A stretch of 36,500 nt of DNA from Candidatus Omnitrophota bacterium (GCA_016198905.1 JACQHR010000038.1:1-36500); one strand, 5' to 3'; shown: positions 23,425 to 31,092, numbered from the stretch's first letter. The notes: generated from the letters alone by a model not told the origin. Numbers and translations: made by a program.

Positions 23425-25737
23425 ATGCATAGAACGATCGGTTACATCTCGAAACGATTCGTCCAGATTCAGCCGGGCGAAGGCCGCAAGGTTCTTCTCA
23501 CCTTCCTGTACTTCTTCCTCATCATCACCGCGTACTACGTGATCAAGCCGGTGAGCCGCTCTCTTATCCTCGGCGACCTCGGCTCGAGGATGATCCCCTA
23601 CATGGATCTCATCTGCGCGATCCTCATGGGCCCGCTCGTGACACTCTTTGCGCGCCTCGTGGACCGGATCTCGAAACCGCGGTTGGTCACGTACTCGTTC
23701 TGGACGGTCACCGGCATCCTGCTCCTGTTCTGGGCGCTGTTGGGCGGCACCTTCCCGGTGGTGACCGGCGCGTTCTACATCTGGGTGGCGATCTTCTCGG
23801 TGCTGGTGGTCACCCTGTTCTGGCTGGTGGCGAATGACCTCTACCATCCGCGCGAGGCGAAGCGATTGTTCGGCTTCATCGGATCGGGCGGCATTCTCGG
23901 AGGCATCGTGGGCTCTTCCATTGCGGCGATGGGCGCGCAGGTGATGGGGACTCGGCATCTGCTGTTGCTCTCCGCAGGGCTACTCATGCTGTGTTGGGTG
24001 GTGGTCGAACAACTCTGGCGTTTAGCTCCTGTGCACGAGGCGGCGGAACCGGTAGCGCGGCGCCATGAAACCTTTCTGGCGCATCCCAAGGCGTTTGCGA
24101 AACTCATCCTGCAGTCGCGGTACCTGATGCTGCTGATCGCGCTCGTGGGGTTGAGCAAGATCGTCTCCACGCTCGTCTACTATCAGTTCAATCCCTTCAT
24201 CGAGCAGATGTTTCCGGATGCAAACGCCAGGACGACGTTCACCGGGATGTTTTTCGGCGGCATGAACATCGCCGCGTTTGTGATTCAGTTCTTCTTCACC
24301 AGCTGGATTCTTCGGCGCTGGGGGTTGCCCGTGGCGTTGCTGGCGCTGCCGATCGGGCTGCTGGCCGGCACGACGACCCTGCTGTGCCTGCCGGTGTTTC
24401 TGTGTGCGGCCGGCGTCGAGCTGTACGACGGGTCGATGAACTACTCACTGCAGCAGACGACGAAAGAAGTGCTCTACCTGCCGATCGATCGCTCGATCCG
24501 GTACAAGGTCAAGCCGTTCATCGACATGGTCGTGTTTCGCTTCGGAAAGGGGATCGCGGCGGTGATCGGGATTCTCATGCTCGATTGGCTGCATCTGCCT
24601 GCGCGCGTCCTGGGGTATCTGTCGGTGCCGCTGCTCATCGCGTGGGTCGTCGTCGCGGTATGGCTGCGGCGAGACTATATCGCGACGATTCGCACGATGC
24701 TGCAGGCGCGCGCCCAGGCCAAGCGCCGCTCCACGCCGACGGCGTTGTTGAACGAGGCCGACGCGGTGGGCACCGTCTCGAGCGCGGAGCTCATCGAGCT
24801 CTTTGGCTCGCTGACGGATGGTCAGCCGTCAGGGAAGAAGCTGGAGCTGCTCGATCGCCTGATGAGCGGCAAGCGCGTGCCGGCGACTCAAATGAAGGAG
24901 CTCCTGACGGAGCTGACCGCGTACGAAGCGCGGTTGGCCAACCCGCTGGAGCTTGAAGCGCAGATTCCGCAGCTGAAGACGGTCATCGGCAGCCAACGCG
25001 AATCGATGGCCAAACGCCGGCAGGCCATCCGGCTGCTCGCGCGGCTTCCCAGCCAGGACACCGTCGACTATCTCTTCGGCATCATCTTGCTTGAGGGCGA
25101 TGCGGTGTTGCGCGAGGAAGCCGTGAAGGGGTTGGTGAAGTTGCGGCTGCACGGGGTGCGGTTCGATTTTCCCGCGGAAGCGATTCGGCGGCAGATCGCG
25201 CATGAAAGGGAGAATTACCAGCGGGTGATCCATGTGGCGACGGTGTATCGCCAGCATCATCCCGGCGCGCTCGACGCGGATGATCCGGTGCTGGCCCTGC
25301 TGCGCGTCTTGATGGAAGAGTCCATGGAGCAAATCTTTCGTTTGCTCATGTTGCTCTATCGTCCGGAGGATATCCACCTCATCTACGAGCAGCTGCGCGC
25401 CCCGGAGCCTTTCATCCGCGCGGATGCCATCGAGCTGCTCGATAACCTCGTGGATTCGTCGACCCGCGCGTTGTTGTTCCCCATCTTGGATGACGATCCG
25501 TTGCTGTTCTTCTCGGAGCAGCGCTCTGCGCAGGTCCATGAGCCCGCGGCGGCCTACCGCGTGTTGCAGGAGGCGATCTGGGATCACAATTGCTGGCTGA
25601 GCGTGACGACGTTGTGCGCGGTCGGACACTTGCAATTGAGCACGATGCGCCAGGAGCTGGAAAAGGCCTCGCGTCAGCGCACTCCCATCCTCGCGATGGC
25701 CGCGAAAGTCGCCCTGCATCTGTCGAGCTTGCCGTAA
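23425..25737 (+). CDS. NTT/Npt-type nucleotide carrier with HEAT-like C-terminal domain
   Basis: A 770-residue protein. Residues about 10-430 form a 12-helix domain with the start ISKRFVQIQPGEGRKVLLTFLYFFLI, TAYYVIKPVSRSLIL and later WLVANDLYHPREAKRLFGFIGSGGILGGIVGS, matching the NTT (ATP/ADP translocase-like) family. The second part (about 450-770) is soluble and helical with repeated hydrophobic periodicity, as in HEAT-repeat-fused NTT proteins. Function: exchange or transport of nucleotides, as in chlamydiae, but the free-living members are uncharacterised. Start at 23425 is by similarity; upstream in-frame bases are repeat DNA. It is followed 1 nt later by a kinase-like lipoprotein gene. 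Confidence 0.85.
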   Translation: MHRTIGYISKRFVQIQPGEGRKVLLTFLYFFLIITAYYVIKPVSRSLILGDLGSRMIPYMDLICAILMGPLVTLFARLVDRISKPRLVTYSFWTVTGILLLFWALLGGTFPVVTGAFYIWVAIFSVLVVTLFWLVANDLYHPREAKRLFGFIGSGGILGGIVGSSIAAMGAQVMGTRHLLLLSAGLLMLCWVVVEQLWRLAPVHEAAEPVARRHETFLAHPKAFAKLILQSRYLMLLIALVGLSKIVSTLVYYQFNPFIEQMFPDANARTTFTGMFFGGMNIAAFVIQFFFTSWILRRWGLPVALLALPIGLLAGTTTLLCLPVFLCAAGVELYDGSMNYSLQQTTKEVLYLPIDRSIRYKVKPFIDMVVFRFGKGIAAVIGILMLDWLHLPARVLGYLSVPLLIAWVVVAVWLRRDYIATIRTMLQARAQAKRRSTPTALLNEADAVGTVSSAELIELFGSLTDGQPSGKKLELLDRLMSGKRVPATQMKELLTELTAYEARLANPLELEAQIPQLKTVIGSQRESMAKRRQAIRLLARLPSQDTVDYLFGIILLEGDAVLREEAVKGLVKLRLHGVRFDFPAEAIRRQIAHERENYQRVIHVATVYRQHHPGALDADDPVLALLRVLMEESMEQIFRLLMLLYRPEDIHLIYEQLRAPEPFIRADAIELLDNLVDSSTRALLFPILDDDPLLFFSEQRSAQVHEPAAAYRVLQEAIWDHNCWLSVTTLCAVGHLQLSTMRQELEKASRQRTPILAMAAKVALHLSSLP

Positions 25738-25738
25738 C

Positions 25739-27052
25739 GTGAACCTGCCATTTTCGATAGCGCAGCGTCAGATTCTGCGGCACGCCGCTGTTTTGTCGCT
25801 CGTATTCTGTGTGACCGGCTGCGCGTCATGGCCGCGCAGTTGGGGGGCGCGCCCGTGTTGCATCCAAGCCAAACCGGTCGTGCATCGCGAGCCGGTGTGG
25901 TGGCATCTCTTCGATGTCACCGTGGTCTCCCAGGTCGAAAACAGTTTCGAGCTGGCTCGCGTGGGTCGCCGGCTGTTTGGCTCTCCGGTGCGCGCCCAGA
26001 ATCTGCACGACGGGTATGTGGGCAACAGCGCCTTTTTTACCGATCGCGATCCGGTGGAGCTCTCCCTGGAGCAGGTGCGCTGGGGACCGACCCGTCCGGA
26101 TGACGTGGCCGTCGCGCCCTTCACGATCACGAAACCGAAAACCGAAGGCAAGACGCCGGGATTGTTCGTCACGGATGCGCGCGGCCGTCGCTACTTGCTC
26201 AAGCTCGATCCGATCGAGGCCCCGGAGCTGCTCTCCGGTGCCGAGGTGGTGACCAGCAAGCTGCTGTATGCGCTGGGCTACCATGTGCCCGGCTACGAGG
26301 TCGGGTTCATCACACCCGGCGAGTTGCAGATCGCCTCCCCTGCGACGCACCACGATGGACGCGGCGTGTCACCTCCATTTACCGACGAGGCGTTGCGCGC
26401 CATCGTCGAGCCGCGGCTGCGCGATGGGGTCATGCGGGTCGGCGTGACCAAAATCTTGGAAGGGGACATCCTGGGCCCGGCGCGCTTTAAACGGTTTCGC
26501 GATTGCGCGGAAATCCGCGCGTTGCGCGTGGCGTACGCGTGGCTGAACAATATCGACGCGAAGGATCACAACTCGCTGCTGGTCTGGAACGGGCGCGAAA
26601 CGGTCGGCTATCTCATCGATTTTGGCACGTCGCTCGGCGCGGATGCCGGAGCGGCGGGTCCGAAGCAGCCGTGCGCGGGATGGACGAACATCGTGGATCT
26701 TCAGGAAGCCTCACTCACATTCCTGACGCTGGGATGGCATCATCCGACGTGCGATGTGCAGCGCAATCCGGAGAGCTCGAGTGTAGGCCTGTTTTCGCCG
26801 CACGTGAATCCGGATCGATGGAAACCTTATGCGCCGAACCTGGCGTTTCAGGAAATGACGGAGTCCGATGCGCGCTGGATCGCGCGTCGCATGGCGCGTC
26901 TGACGCGCGCGCAGATCACAGCGGCCGTGTCAGCCGGGCAGTATCATGATCCGGCCGATGCGGCGTACCTCGTCAACATGCTGGAGCAGCGCCGGCGCGC
27001 CATCATCTCGCAGTATCTTGACGACCCATCACAGGAGGACCCAACGCCATGA
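25739..27052 (+). CDS. Lipoprotein with HipA/FAM20-like kinase motifs
   Basis: A 437-residue protein not assigned to a named family. A signal peptide ends in a lipobox (LSLVFCVTGC, Cys28), so the product is lipidated and extracytoplasmic. Kinase-fold hallmarks appear in order: Lys155 in YLLKLDP, Glu169 in SGAEVVTSKLLY, a catalytic loop NNIDAKDHNS (Asp273/Asp276-His277-Asn278, like HipA) and DFG (294-296). This resembles atypical kinases (HipA, FAM20, PI3/4-kinase-like). The GTG at 25739 is 1 nt after the NTT stop, and the stop overlaps the start of the carbonic anhydrase (ATGA), so it sits in a tightly coupled operon. The substrate is unknown. Confidence 0.62.
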   Translation: MNLPFSIAQRQILRHAAVLSLVFCVTGCASWPRSWGARPCCIQAKPVVHREPVWWHLFDVTVVSQVENSFELARVGRRLFGSPVRAQNLHDGYVGNSAFFTDRDPVELSLEQVRWGPTRPDDVAVAPFTITKPKTEGKTPGLFVTDARGRRYLLKLDPIEAPELLSGAEVVTSKLLYALGYHVPGYEVGFITPGELQIASPATHHDGRGVSPPFTDEALRAIVEPRLRDGVMRVGVTKILEGDILGPARFKRFRDCAEIRALRVAYAWLNNIDAKDHNSLLVWNGRETVGYLIDFGTSLGADAGAAGPKQPCAGWTNIVDLQEASLTFLTLGWHHPTCDVQRNPESSSVGLFSPHVNPDRWKPYAPNLAFQEMTESDARWIARRMARLTRAQITAAVSAGQYHDPADAAYLVNMLEQRRRAIISQYLDDPSQEDPTP

Positions 27053-27561
27053 TCCTGTCATATCAACGCACGCAGCCGGTGATTCACCCGAGCGTCTACG
27101 TGGCCCCGAGCGCGGACATCATCGGCCGGGTGCGCGTGGCGAAACACGCCAGCGTCTGGTTCAACTGCGTGTTGCGCGGCGACGTCAACCGCATCGAGAT
27201 CGGGGAAGGGACGAACATCCAAGATGGCTCCATTCTGCACGTGGATGACGACCATCCGTGCGTCATCGCGCACCACGTGCATGTCGGGCACCACGTGAAC
27301 CTGCACGGCTGCCGCGTGGAGACCGGAGCGCTGATCGGGATTGGCGCGATTGTCTTGAGTGGAGCGCGCATCGGTGCGGGGGCCATCATCGGCGCGGGCA
27401 GCGTCGTGCTTGAGGGGATGAAGATTCCGCCGCGCGTGTTGGCGGTGGGCGCACCGGCTCGCGTCGTGCGTCGCGTGACCGCGCGCGATCTGCTGTATAC
27501 TCAGCGATGGATTCGAACATACATCCAACTTGCGAAGCAGTATCGGAGGGAGGAGAAGTAA
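27049..27561 (+). CDS. Gamma-carbonic anhydrase family protein (YrdA-like)
   Basis: A 170-residue left-handed beta-helix protein built of hexapeptide repeats (VAPSADIIGRVRVAKHASVWF... ALIGIGAIVLSGARIGAGAIIGAGSVV). The metal-site histidines of the family appear in ILHVDD, VGHHVNLHG. Either a gamma-carbonic anhydrase or one of its inactive relatives; the sequence alone does not decide. A good site AGGAGG precedes the ATG. Its final codons lie in a 26-bp direct repeat that also contains the 3' end of the tRNA-Leu. Confidence 0.9.
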   Translation: MILSYQRTQPVIHPSVYVAPSADIIGRVRVAKHASVWFNCVLRGDVNRIEIGEGTNIQDGSILHVDDDHPCVIAHHVHVGHHVNLHGCRVETGALIGIGAIVLSGARIGAGAIIGAGSVVLEGMKIPPRVLAVGAPARVVRRVTARDLLYTQRWIRTYIQLAKQYRREEK

Positions 27562-27724
27562 TGCGGAGGGAGGGAGTCGGCGCCTCCACTCGCTGCGCTC
27601 GTTCCGGTCGCCGCCCGGCCCTCCCGTGGAAGTCGCCGCTCCTATTCGTCGCGGCTCGTCCATTTTGGTCGGGCCTCCCTTCAACTCCCTCCTGCGAGGG
27701 AGAAGTAATGCGGAGGGAGGGAGT
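27552..27724. repeat. 26-bp direct repeat flanking a 121-bp insert at a tRNA 3' end
   Basis: An identical 26-bp sequence (27552-27577 and 27699-27724) covers the end of the gamma-CA gene and the 3' end of tRNA-Leu(CAG). The two copies bracket 121 bp of GC-rich sequence containing CTCGCTGCGCTCG. The rightmost copy is the real tRNA end; the left one lacks the T-arm. A 13-bp inverted repeat TTCAACTCCCTCC (27680-27692 and 27716-27728) lies at the right side. Confidence 0.8.
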
Positions 27725-27790
27725 TGAACCCTCACGCCTTGCGGCATAGGCTTCTGAGACCTACGTGTCTGCCAGTTCCACCACCTCCGC
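27709..27790 (-). tRNA. tRNA-Leu (anticodon CAG)
   Basis: Minus strand: acceptor stem GCGGAGG (27790-27784) with CCTCCGC (27716-27710), discriminator A (27709), D-arm TGGTGGAACTGGCAGACAC, anticodon stem TAGGT/GCCTA with loop CTCAGAA (anticodon CAG), variable arm GCCGCAAGGCG and T-arm GAGGG-TTCAACT-CCCTC. CCA is not encoded. It shares its variable arm with the first Leu tRNA. It reads CUG. Confidence 0.95.
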
Positions 27791-27965
27791 ACGGAGAATC
27801 CTCAGTATAGCGACCCATCCATTGTGCTGCAAGCGCCCCTCCCGTTTACGCACCTAAGACAACCCGCAACGATCGAAGGCGGCGGGCTTGGCATGTCCCG
27901 CGCTCGCCGGCACGTTCGGCAGGCCCCACCGTGGCCTGCCTTCACTCCGCTCTCGGGGTTCGCTC

Positions 27966-28014
27966 GCCCAGCACTAATTTTCTATCGTTGGCTGCATGAA
28001 AATTAGTGCTGGGC
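27966..28014. repeat. 17-bp perfect inverted repeat in an intergenic region
   Basis: Arms GCCCAGCACTAATTTTC (27966-27982) and GAAAATTAGTGCTGGGC (27998-28014) with a 15-nt loop. Flanking bases add an imperfect outer stem (CTCTCG near 27950, CGAGAG near 28030). The stretch 27791-28260 has no gene I can support: it is GC-rich and includes the motif CGAGCGCAGCGAGG near 28165. Confidence 0.7.
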
Positions 28015-28260
28015 ACCATGGCCGCTCACCCCTCGAGAGGTCCGGCTTCGTCGCGGGCCATGTCCTCCGCCGCTATCACCGGGCGCACCTCGATCTGCCT
28101 GGCTGGGGGTGGCGCGCGTTCCGCGAGGGGCAGCTGTCGACGGCCGAGCGGGCACGGGGTCCCGAGCGCAGCGAGGGACGAGCGAGGCCCAAAGACCGCA
28201 GCGACGGCGAGCCACGCCGGGGCGAGCCGAGCGGTGCCACGAGCGGAATGCGCGCCAAGA

Positions 28261-28278
28261 CCTCAGCTGAGGTATAAT
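28261..28278 (+). promoter_or_regulatory. Promoter with adjacent operator-like palindrome
   Basis: TATAAT at 28273-28278 is directly preceded by the 12-bp palindrome CCTCAGCTGAGG (28261-28272), which fills the position upstream of the -10 box. No recognisable -35. The start codon at 28289 is 10 nt downstream, so the mRNA is probably leaderless. A repressor or activator could bind the palindrome. Confidence 0.5.
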
Positions 28279-28288
28279 GCCACCCGCG

Positions 28289-29299
28289 ATGCACCTCGGA
28301 CTCGCCTTCGATCTTCAAACCGATCCCAGCGACGAGCGGCAGGCGGAGTTTGATCCGCAGTCGACCATTGACGCGCTGCGCCAGGCGCTCGAAGCGCAGG
28401 GCCATCATGTCAGCTTAGTAGGCAATGCGTCGGCGTTGCTGCAGGGGCCGGCGCGTTGCTGCGACGTCGATCTCATCTTTAATATCGCCGAGGGCGCGCA
28501 CGGGCGCTGCCGGGAAGCGTGGGCGCCGATGCTGCTCGAACTCTATCACATTCCCTATGTGGGATCGGATGCGTTAGCACTCGGTCTCGCGCTGGATAAG
28601 GTGATGATGAAACGGTTGGCGGTGGCCGATGGCGTGCCGACACCTCGATGGATCAGCATCGATGATCCCGCGCTGCTTCCGAAGGCGCTGTCGTTTGGTT
28701 TTCCCGTCATCGTCAAGCCGCGATGGGAAGGCTCAGGGCGCGGGATCAATCAGCACGCGGTGGTGCACACGCCTGAGGCGTTGCGCCAGCGAGTCCAGTG
28801 GCTCTACAACCGGGTCCAACAACCCATTCTCATTGAAGAGTTCATCGCCGGAGGAGAATTGACCGTTTGTATCATCGGCAACACGCCGCCGGTCGTCTAT
28901 CCGGCGATCCAACGACCGCTCGATCCAGCGACGACACTGTCCTATCACGTGGTGAAGCCGTCGCCGGCCACGTGGGTGGCCCCGCTCATCCTGGAGCCGT
29001 TATTGGATCAACAGGCTTGCGAGATCGCGCGAACGATGTTTGACGCGATTGGGTGTCGGGACATGGCGCGCGTCGATCTGCGCGTCGATGCGCACGGGCG
29101 CGTGCAGTTTCTGGAGATCAATCCGCTGCCGTCGTTTGATCCCGAGGGGAGCCTCGGCTTGCTGGCCGAATCGCTCGGCGTCACGTACGATGAGATGATC
29201 GGCAGCATTCTCGACGCGGCCCTGGGGCGCTTCGGGTATCCGTCACGACACCGTTCAACCGACGCGCCGATGGCATTAAGCGGGCACACCAACTCATGA
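28289..29299 (+). CDS. ATP-grasp enzyme, D-alanine-D-alanine ligase-related
   Basis: A 336-residue ATP-grasp protein. Shows FNIAEGAHGRCREAWAPMLLELYHIPYVGSD, DKVMMKRLAVADGVPTP, VIVKPRWEGSGRGI (nucleotide-binding Lys), EEFIAGGELTVCIIGN (ADP-forming site) and the Mg site LEINPLPS. It lacks the N-terminal GG-x-S-x-E start of true Ddl, so it is a Ddl-related ligase joining an unknown amino acid, not necessarily peptidoglycan Ddl. The ATG at 28289 was chosen: the earlier ATG at 28277 overlaps the -10 box. Its TGA overlaps the ATG of the methyltransferase, implying a joint pathway. Confidence 0.8.
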   Translation: MHLGLAFDLQTDPSDERQAEFDPQSTIDALRQALEAQGHHVSLVGNASALLQGPARCCDVDLIFNIAEGAHGRCREAWAPMLLELYHIPYVGSDALALGLALDKVMMKRLAVADGVPTPRWISIDDPALLPKALSFGFPVIVKPRWEGSGRGINQHAVVHTPEALRQRVQWLYNRVQQPILIEEFIAGGELTVCIIGNTPPVVYPAIQRPLDPATTLSYHVVKPSPATWVAPLILEPLLDQQACEIARTMFDAIGCRDMARVDLRVDAHGRVQFLEINPLPSFDPEGSLGLLAESLGVTYDEMIGSILDAALGRFGYPSRHRSTDAPMALSGHTNS

Positions 29300-30108
29300 G
29301 CGACTCCAAAGTGTATCAATACCCGCGCTACTACGCGATCGGCTATCGGTGGAACACCGACGTCGAAGCCGATTTCATCGCCACCTGCGTGAAGCTCTAC
29401 GGTTCGGAGTCCCTGCCTGCGCCGCCGGCGCGGCAGGCAGGGGCGAAACGGTTCCTGGATATCGGCTGCGGCTCCGGCCGGCACATGGTGGAGCTGGCGA
29501 CGCGCGGCTATCAGATGACGGGCATCGATCTCTCGCCGGAAATGGTCGCCTACGTAAAAGAGGAAGCGGCGAAATCCAAGTTGCCCATCACGGCATCGGT
29601 CGGCGATCTGCGCGATCTCAAAGTGACCGGCAGGTTCGATGCGGCGTACTGCTTCATGGATACGTTCCGGTTCTTGCTCACGAACAAAGTCATCGTGTCG
29701 CACCTGCGACGCGTCGCCGACCTGCTCGTGCCGGGCGGCTTGTACCTCCTCGACTTTTGGATTCCGCATCAATGGGATCAGATGAGCAACGAGATCCATC
29801 AATGGGAACAGACCGAAGGCGAGACGACCGTGCGCGTTTTCTATCTGCAGCACCCGGAAACGGTCGATCCGATTGCGCAGACGTTTGAGGACGAGCTCGT
29901 GTTTGAAGTCCGAGAAGGCGATCAGACGAAGGAGATCCGAGGCGGCCCGACCCGCACGCGGCTCATCCTCCCGCAGGAGTTTCGCGCGCTCGTGGACAAC
30001 TCTGGCGTCTTCGATCTCATGGCCACGCACGGCGAGTTTGATGTGACCGAGCCGCTGTCGCGCGAGTCGCTGACGTGGCGGATGATCAGCGTGCTGCGCA
30101 AGCGCTGA
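29296..30108 (+). CDS. Class I SAM-dependent methyltransferase
   Basis: A 270-residue enzyme with SAM-binding motif I FLDIGCGSGRHMVELA (about 56-72), acidic MTGIDLS, and RFDAAYCFMDTFRFL as motif IV region. The acceptor is unknown. Linked by ATGA overlap to the ATP-grasp gene, so both may modify one small molecule or peptide. A GC-rich palindrome (29411-29442) is inserted in frame just before motif I, encoding LPAPPARQAGA; such segments look repeat-derived. Confidence 0.85.
   Translation: MSDSKVYQYPRYYAIGYRWNTDVEADFIATCVKLYGSESLPAPPARQAGAKRFLDIGCGSGRHMVELATRGYQMTGIDLSPEMVAYVKEEAAKSKLPITASVGDLRDLKVTGRFDAAYCFMDTFRFLLTNKVIVSHLRRVADLLVPGGLYLLDFWIPHQWDQMSNEIHQWEQTEGETTVRVFYLQHPETVDPIAQTFEDELVFEVREGDQTKEIRGGPTRTRLILPQEFRALVDNSGVFDLMATHGEFDVTEPLSRESLTWRMISVLRKR
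29411..29442. repeat. GC-rich palindrome inside the methyltransferase gene
   Basis: Perfect arms CCCTGCCTGC (29411-29420) and GCAGGCAGGG (29433-29442), with an inner GCGCC/GGCGC stem. It occupies about eleven codons without breaking the frame, as palindromic elements in coding genes do. Confidence 0.65.
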
Positions 30109-30113
30109 CCCTT

Positions 30114-30617
30114 ATGGCGGCCTCGGGTAAGGACAAAGCCCCCAAGGAAAAGGCCGAAGTCTTCGCCACCAACCACAAGGCCCGGCGCGATTATGACATC
30201 CTTGAGACGTACGAGAGCGGCATCGAGCTGCGCGGGACGGAAATCAAGTCGATCCGCCAGCACCGGGTGAGCATCGACGACAGTTTCGCCCGCGTTGATG
30301 ACGGTGAGCTGTTCTTGTATAATATGCACGTCACTCCCTACGAGCAGGGCAACCGGTTCAACGTCGAGCCGACCCGGGTGCGCAAACTGCTCATGCATCG
30401 CCAGCAGATCAATCGACTCATTGGACTCGTGAGCCAAAAGCGAGTGACGCTCGTGCCGCTGCGGTTGTATCAGCAGCACGGGCTGGTGAAAGTGGAGCTG
30501 GCGATGGGCAAGGGCAAGCGGCTCTTTGAGAAGCGTGACCGCATTCGCGAGCGTGAGACGGATCGGGAGATCCAGCGCGCGGTGCGCGTCCGACAGCGAC
30601 GGCCAATCGAAAACTAA
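30114..30617 (+). CDS. smpB: SsrA-binding protein SmpB
   Basis: A 167-residue protein, normal length. Family blocks: NHKARRDYDILETYESGIELRGTEIKSIR, SFARVDDGELFLYNMHVTPYEQGNRFN and the basic C-terminal tail (KGKRLFEKRDRIRERETDREIQRA). SmpB binds tmRNA and brings it to ribosomes stalled at the end of an mRNA. The ATG at 30114 lies 5 nt after the methyltransferase stop; the upstream frame (from 30075) overlaps that gene. The tmRNA gene follows 20 nt after its stop. Confidence 0.95.
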   Translation: MAASGKDKAPKEKAEVFATNHKARRDYDILETYESGIELRGTEIKSIRQHRVSIDDSFARVDDGELFLYNMHVTPYEQGNRFNVEPTRVRKLLMHRQQINRLIGLVSQKRVTLVPLRLYQQHGLVKVELAMGKGKRLFEKRDRIRERETDREIQRAVRVRQRRPIEN

Positions 30618-30637
30618 GAACCCAAATTTTGACATAT

Positions 30638-31021
30638 GGGGGCGATGAGATTCGATTCGGACCTGTGAGTTGCGAGGGGCATGCCGAGGTGGTCAGGAGG
30701 CCTCGTTAAACACCTGACACAATACCAAGTGCCAACTACAACCCTGTAGCAGAAGCGGAAGCAATTCTGGCTTCTGGGCACCTCGTCGCTGCCTAATTAA
30801 ATAGGCAGCGCCGTCGTCTCGTCAGCCTGCGGACGAGGCGGCGACAGTCGCAGGCTAGCTTGACGTTGTGCCACTGGGCGTCAGGTGACGGGACACAGTG
30901 GCTTAGCCCCGCCGGTCTCGCCTTGCAAGGCGGGCGGGGTGAAGCGTTCAATGTAGGGCTACGCATGTAGAGGGCTCACGCTCTCGATCCGAAGACGTGG
31001 GTGCAACTCCCACCGCCTCCA
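30638..31021 (+). ncRNA. ssrA: tmRNA (transfer-messenger RNA, one-piece)
   Basis: Acceptor stem GGGGGCG (30638-30644) pairs with CGCCTCC (31014-31020), discriminator A at 31021; the 3' end carries a T-arm GTGGG-TGCAACT-CCCAC. CCA is not encoded. The tag ORF (30731-30796) starts at resume codon GCC and encodes 21 residues, beginning ANYNPVAEAE and ending GHLVAA before TAA. Helix 5 follows as GCTGCCTA/TAGGCAGC around the stop, then a region able to form pseudoknots. Directly downstream of smpB and probably co-transcribed, since no clear promoter lies in the 20-nt gap. Confidence 0.93.
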
Positions 31022-31050
31022 CTTTTTCTCCGCCTTTGGCGGAGAAAAAG
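31022..31050 (+). terminator. Stem-loop after tmRNA
   Basis: A perfect 13-bp stem CTTTTTCTCCGCC (31022-31034) with GGCGGAGAAAAAG (31038-31050), 3-nt loop. No T tract follows on the plus strand, so it may act as a processing signal or as a terminator for the opposite strand. Confidence 0.6.
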
Positions 31051-31092
31051 TGCCCTGAGCGACCGAGGCCGTCAGCCGAGGGAGTCGAAGGG
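31051..31092. repeat. Imperfect intergenic palindrome
   Basis: GCCCTGAGCGACC ... GGGAGTCGAAGGGC: ends are complementary over GCCCT and AGGGC with GAC/GTC inside. It resembles the dispersed palindromes of the type CCCTGAGC/GTCGAAGGG that are frequent in many bacterial genomes. Confidence 0.4.

Noticed and set aside
27558-27708. A CRISPR-like or coding reading of the 121-bp insert
   Set aside because: There are only two repeat copies and one of them is the functional tRNA end; no spacers or coding signals.
29008-30635. Long minus-strand frames opposite the ATP-grasp, methyltransferase and smpB genes
   Set aside because: These frames are shadows; no ribosome sites or motifs, and the plus strand is fully explained.
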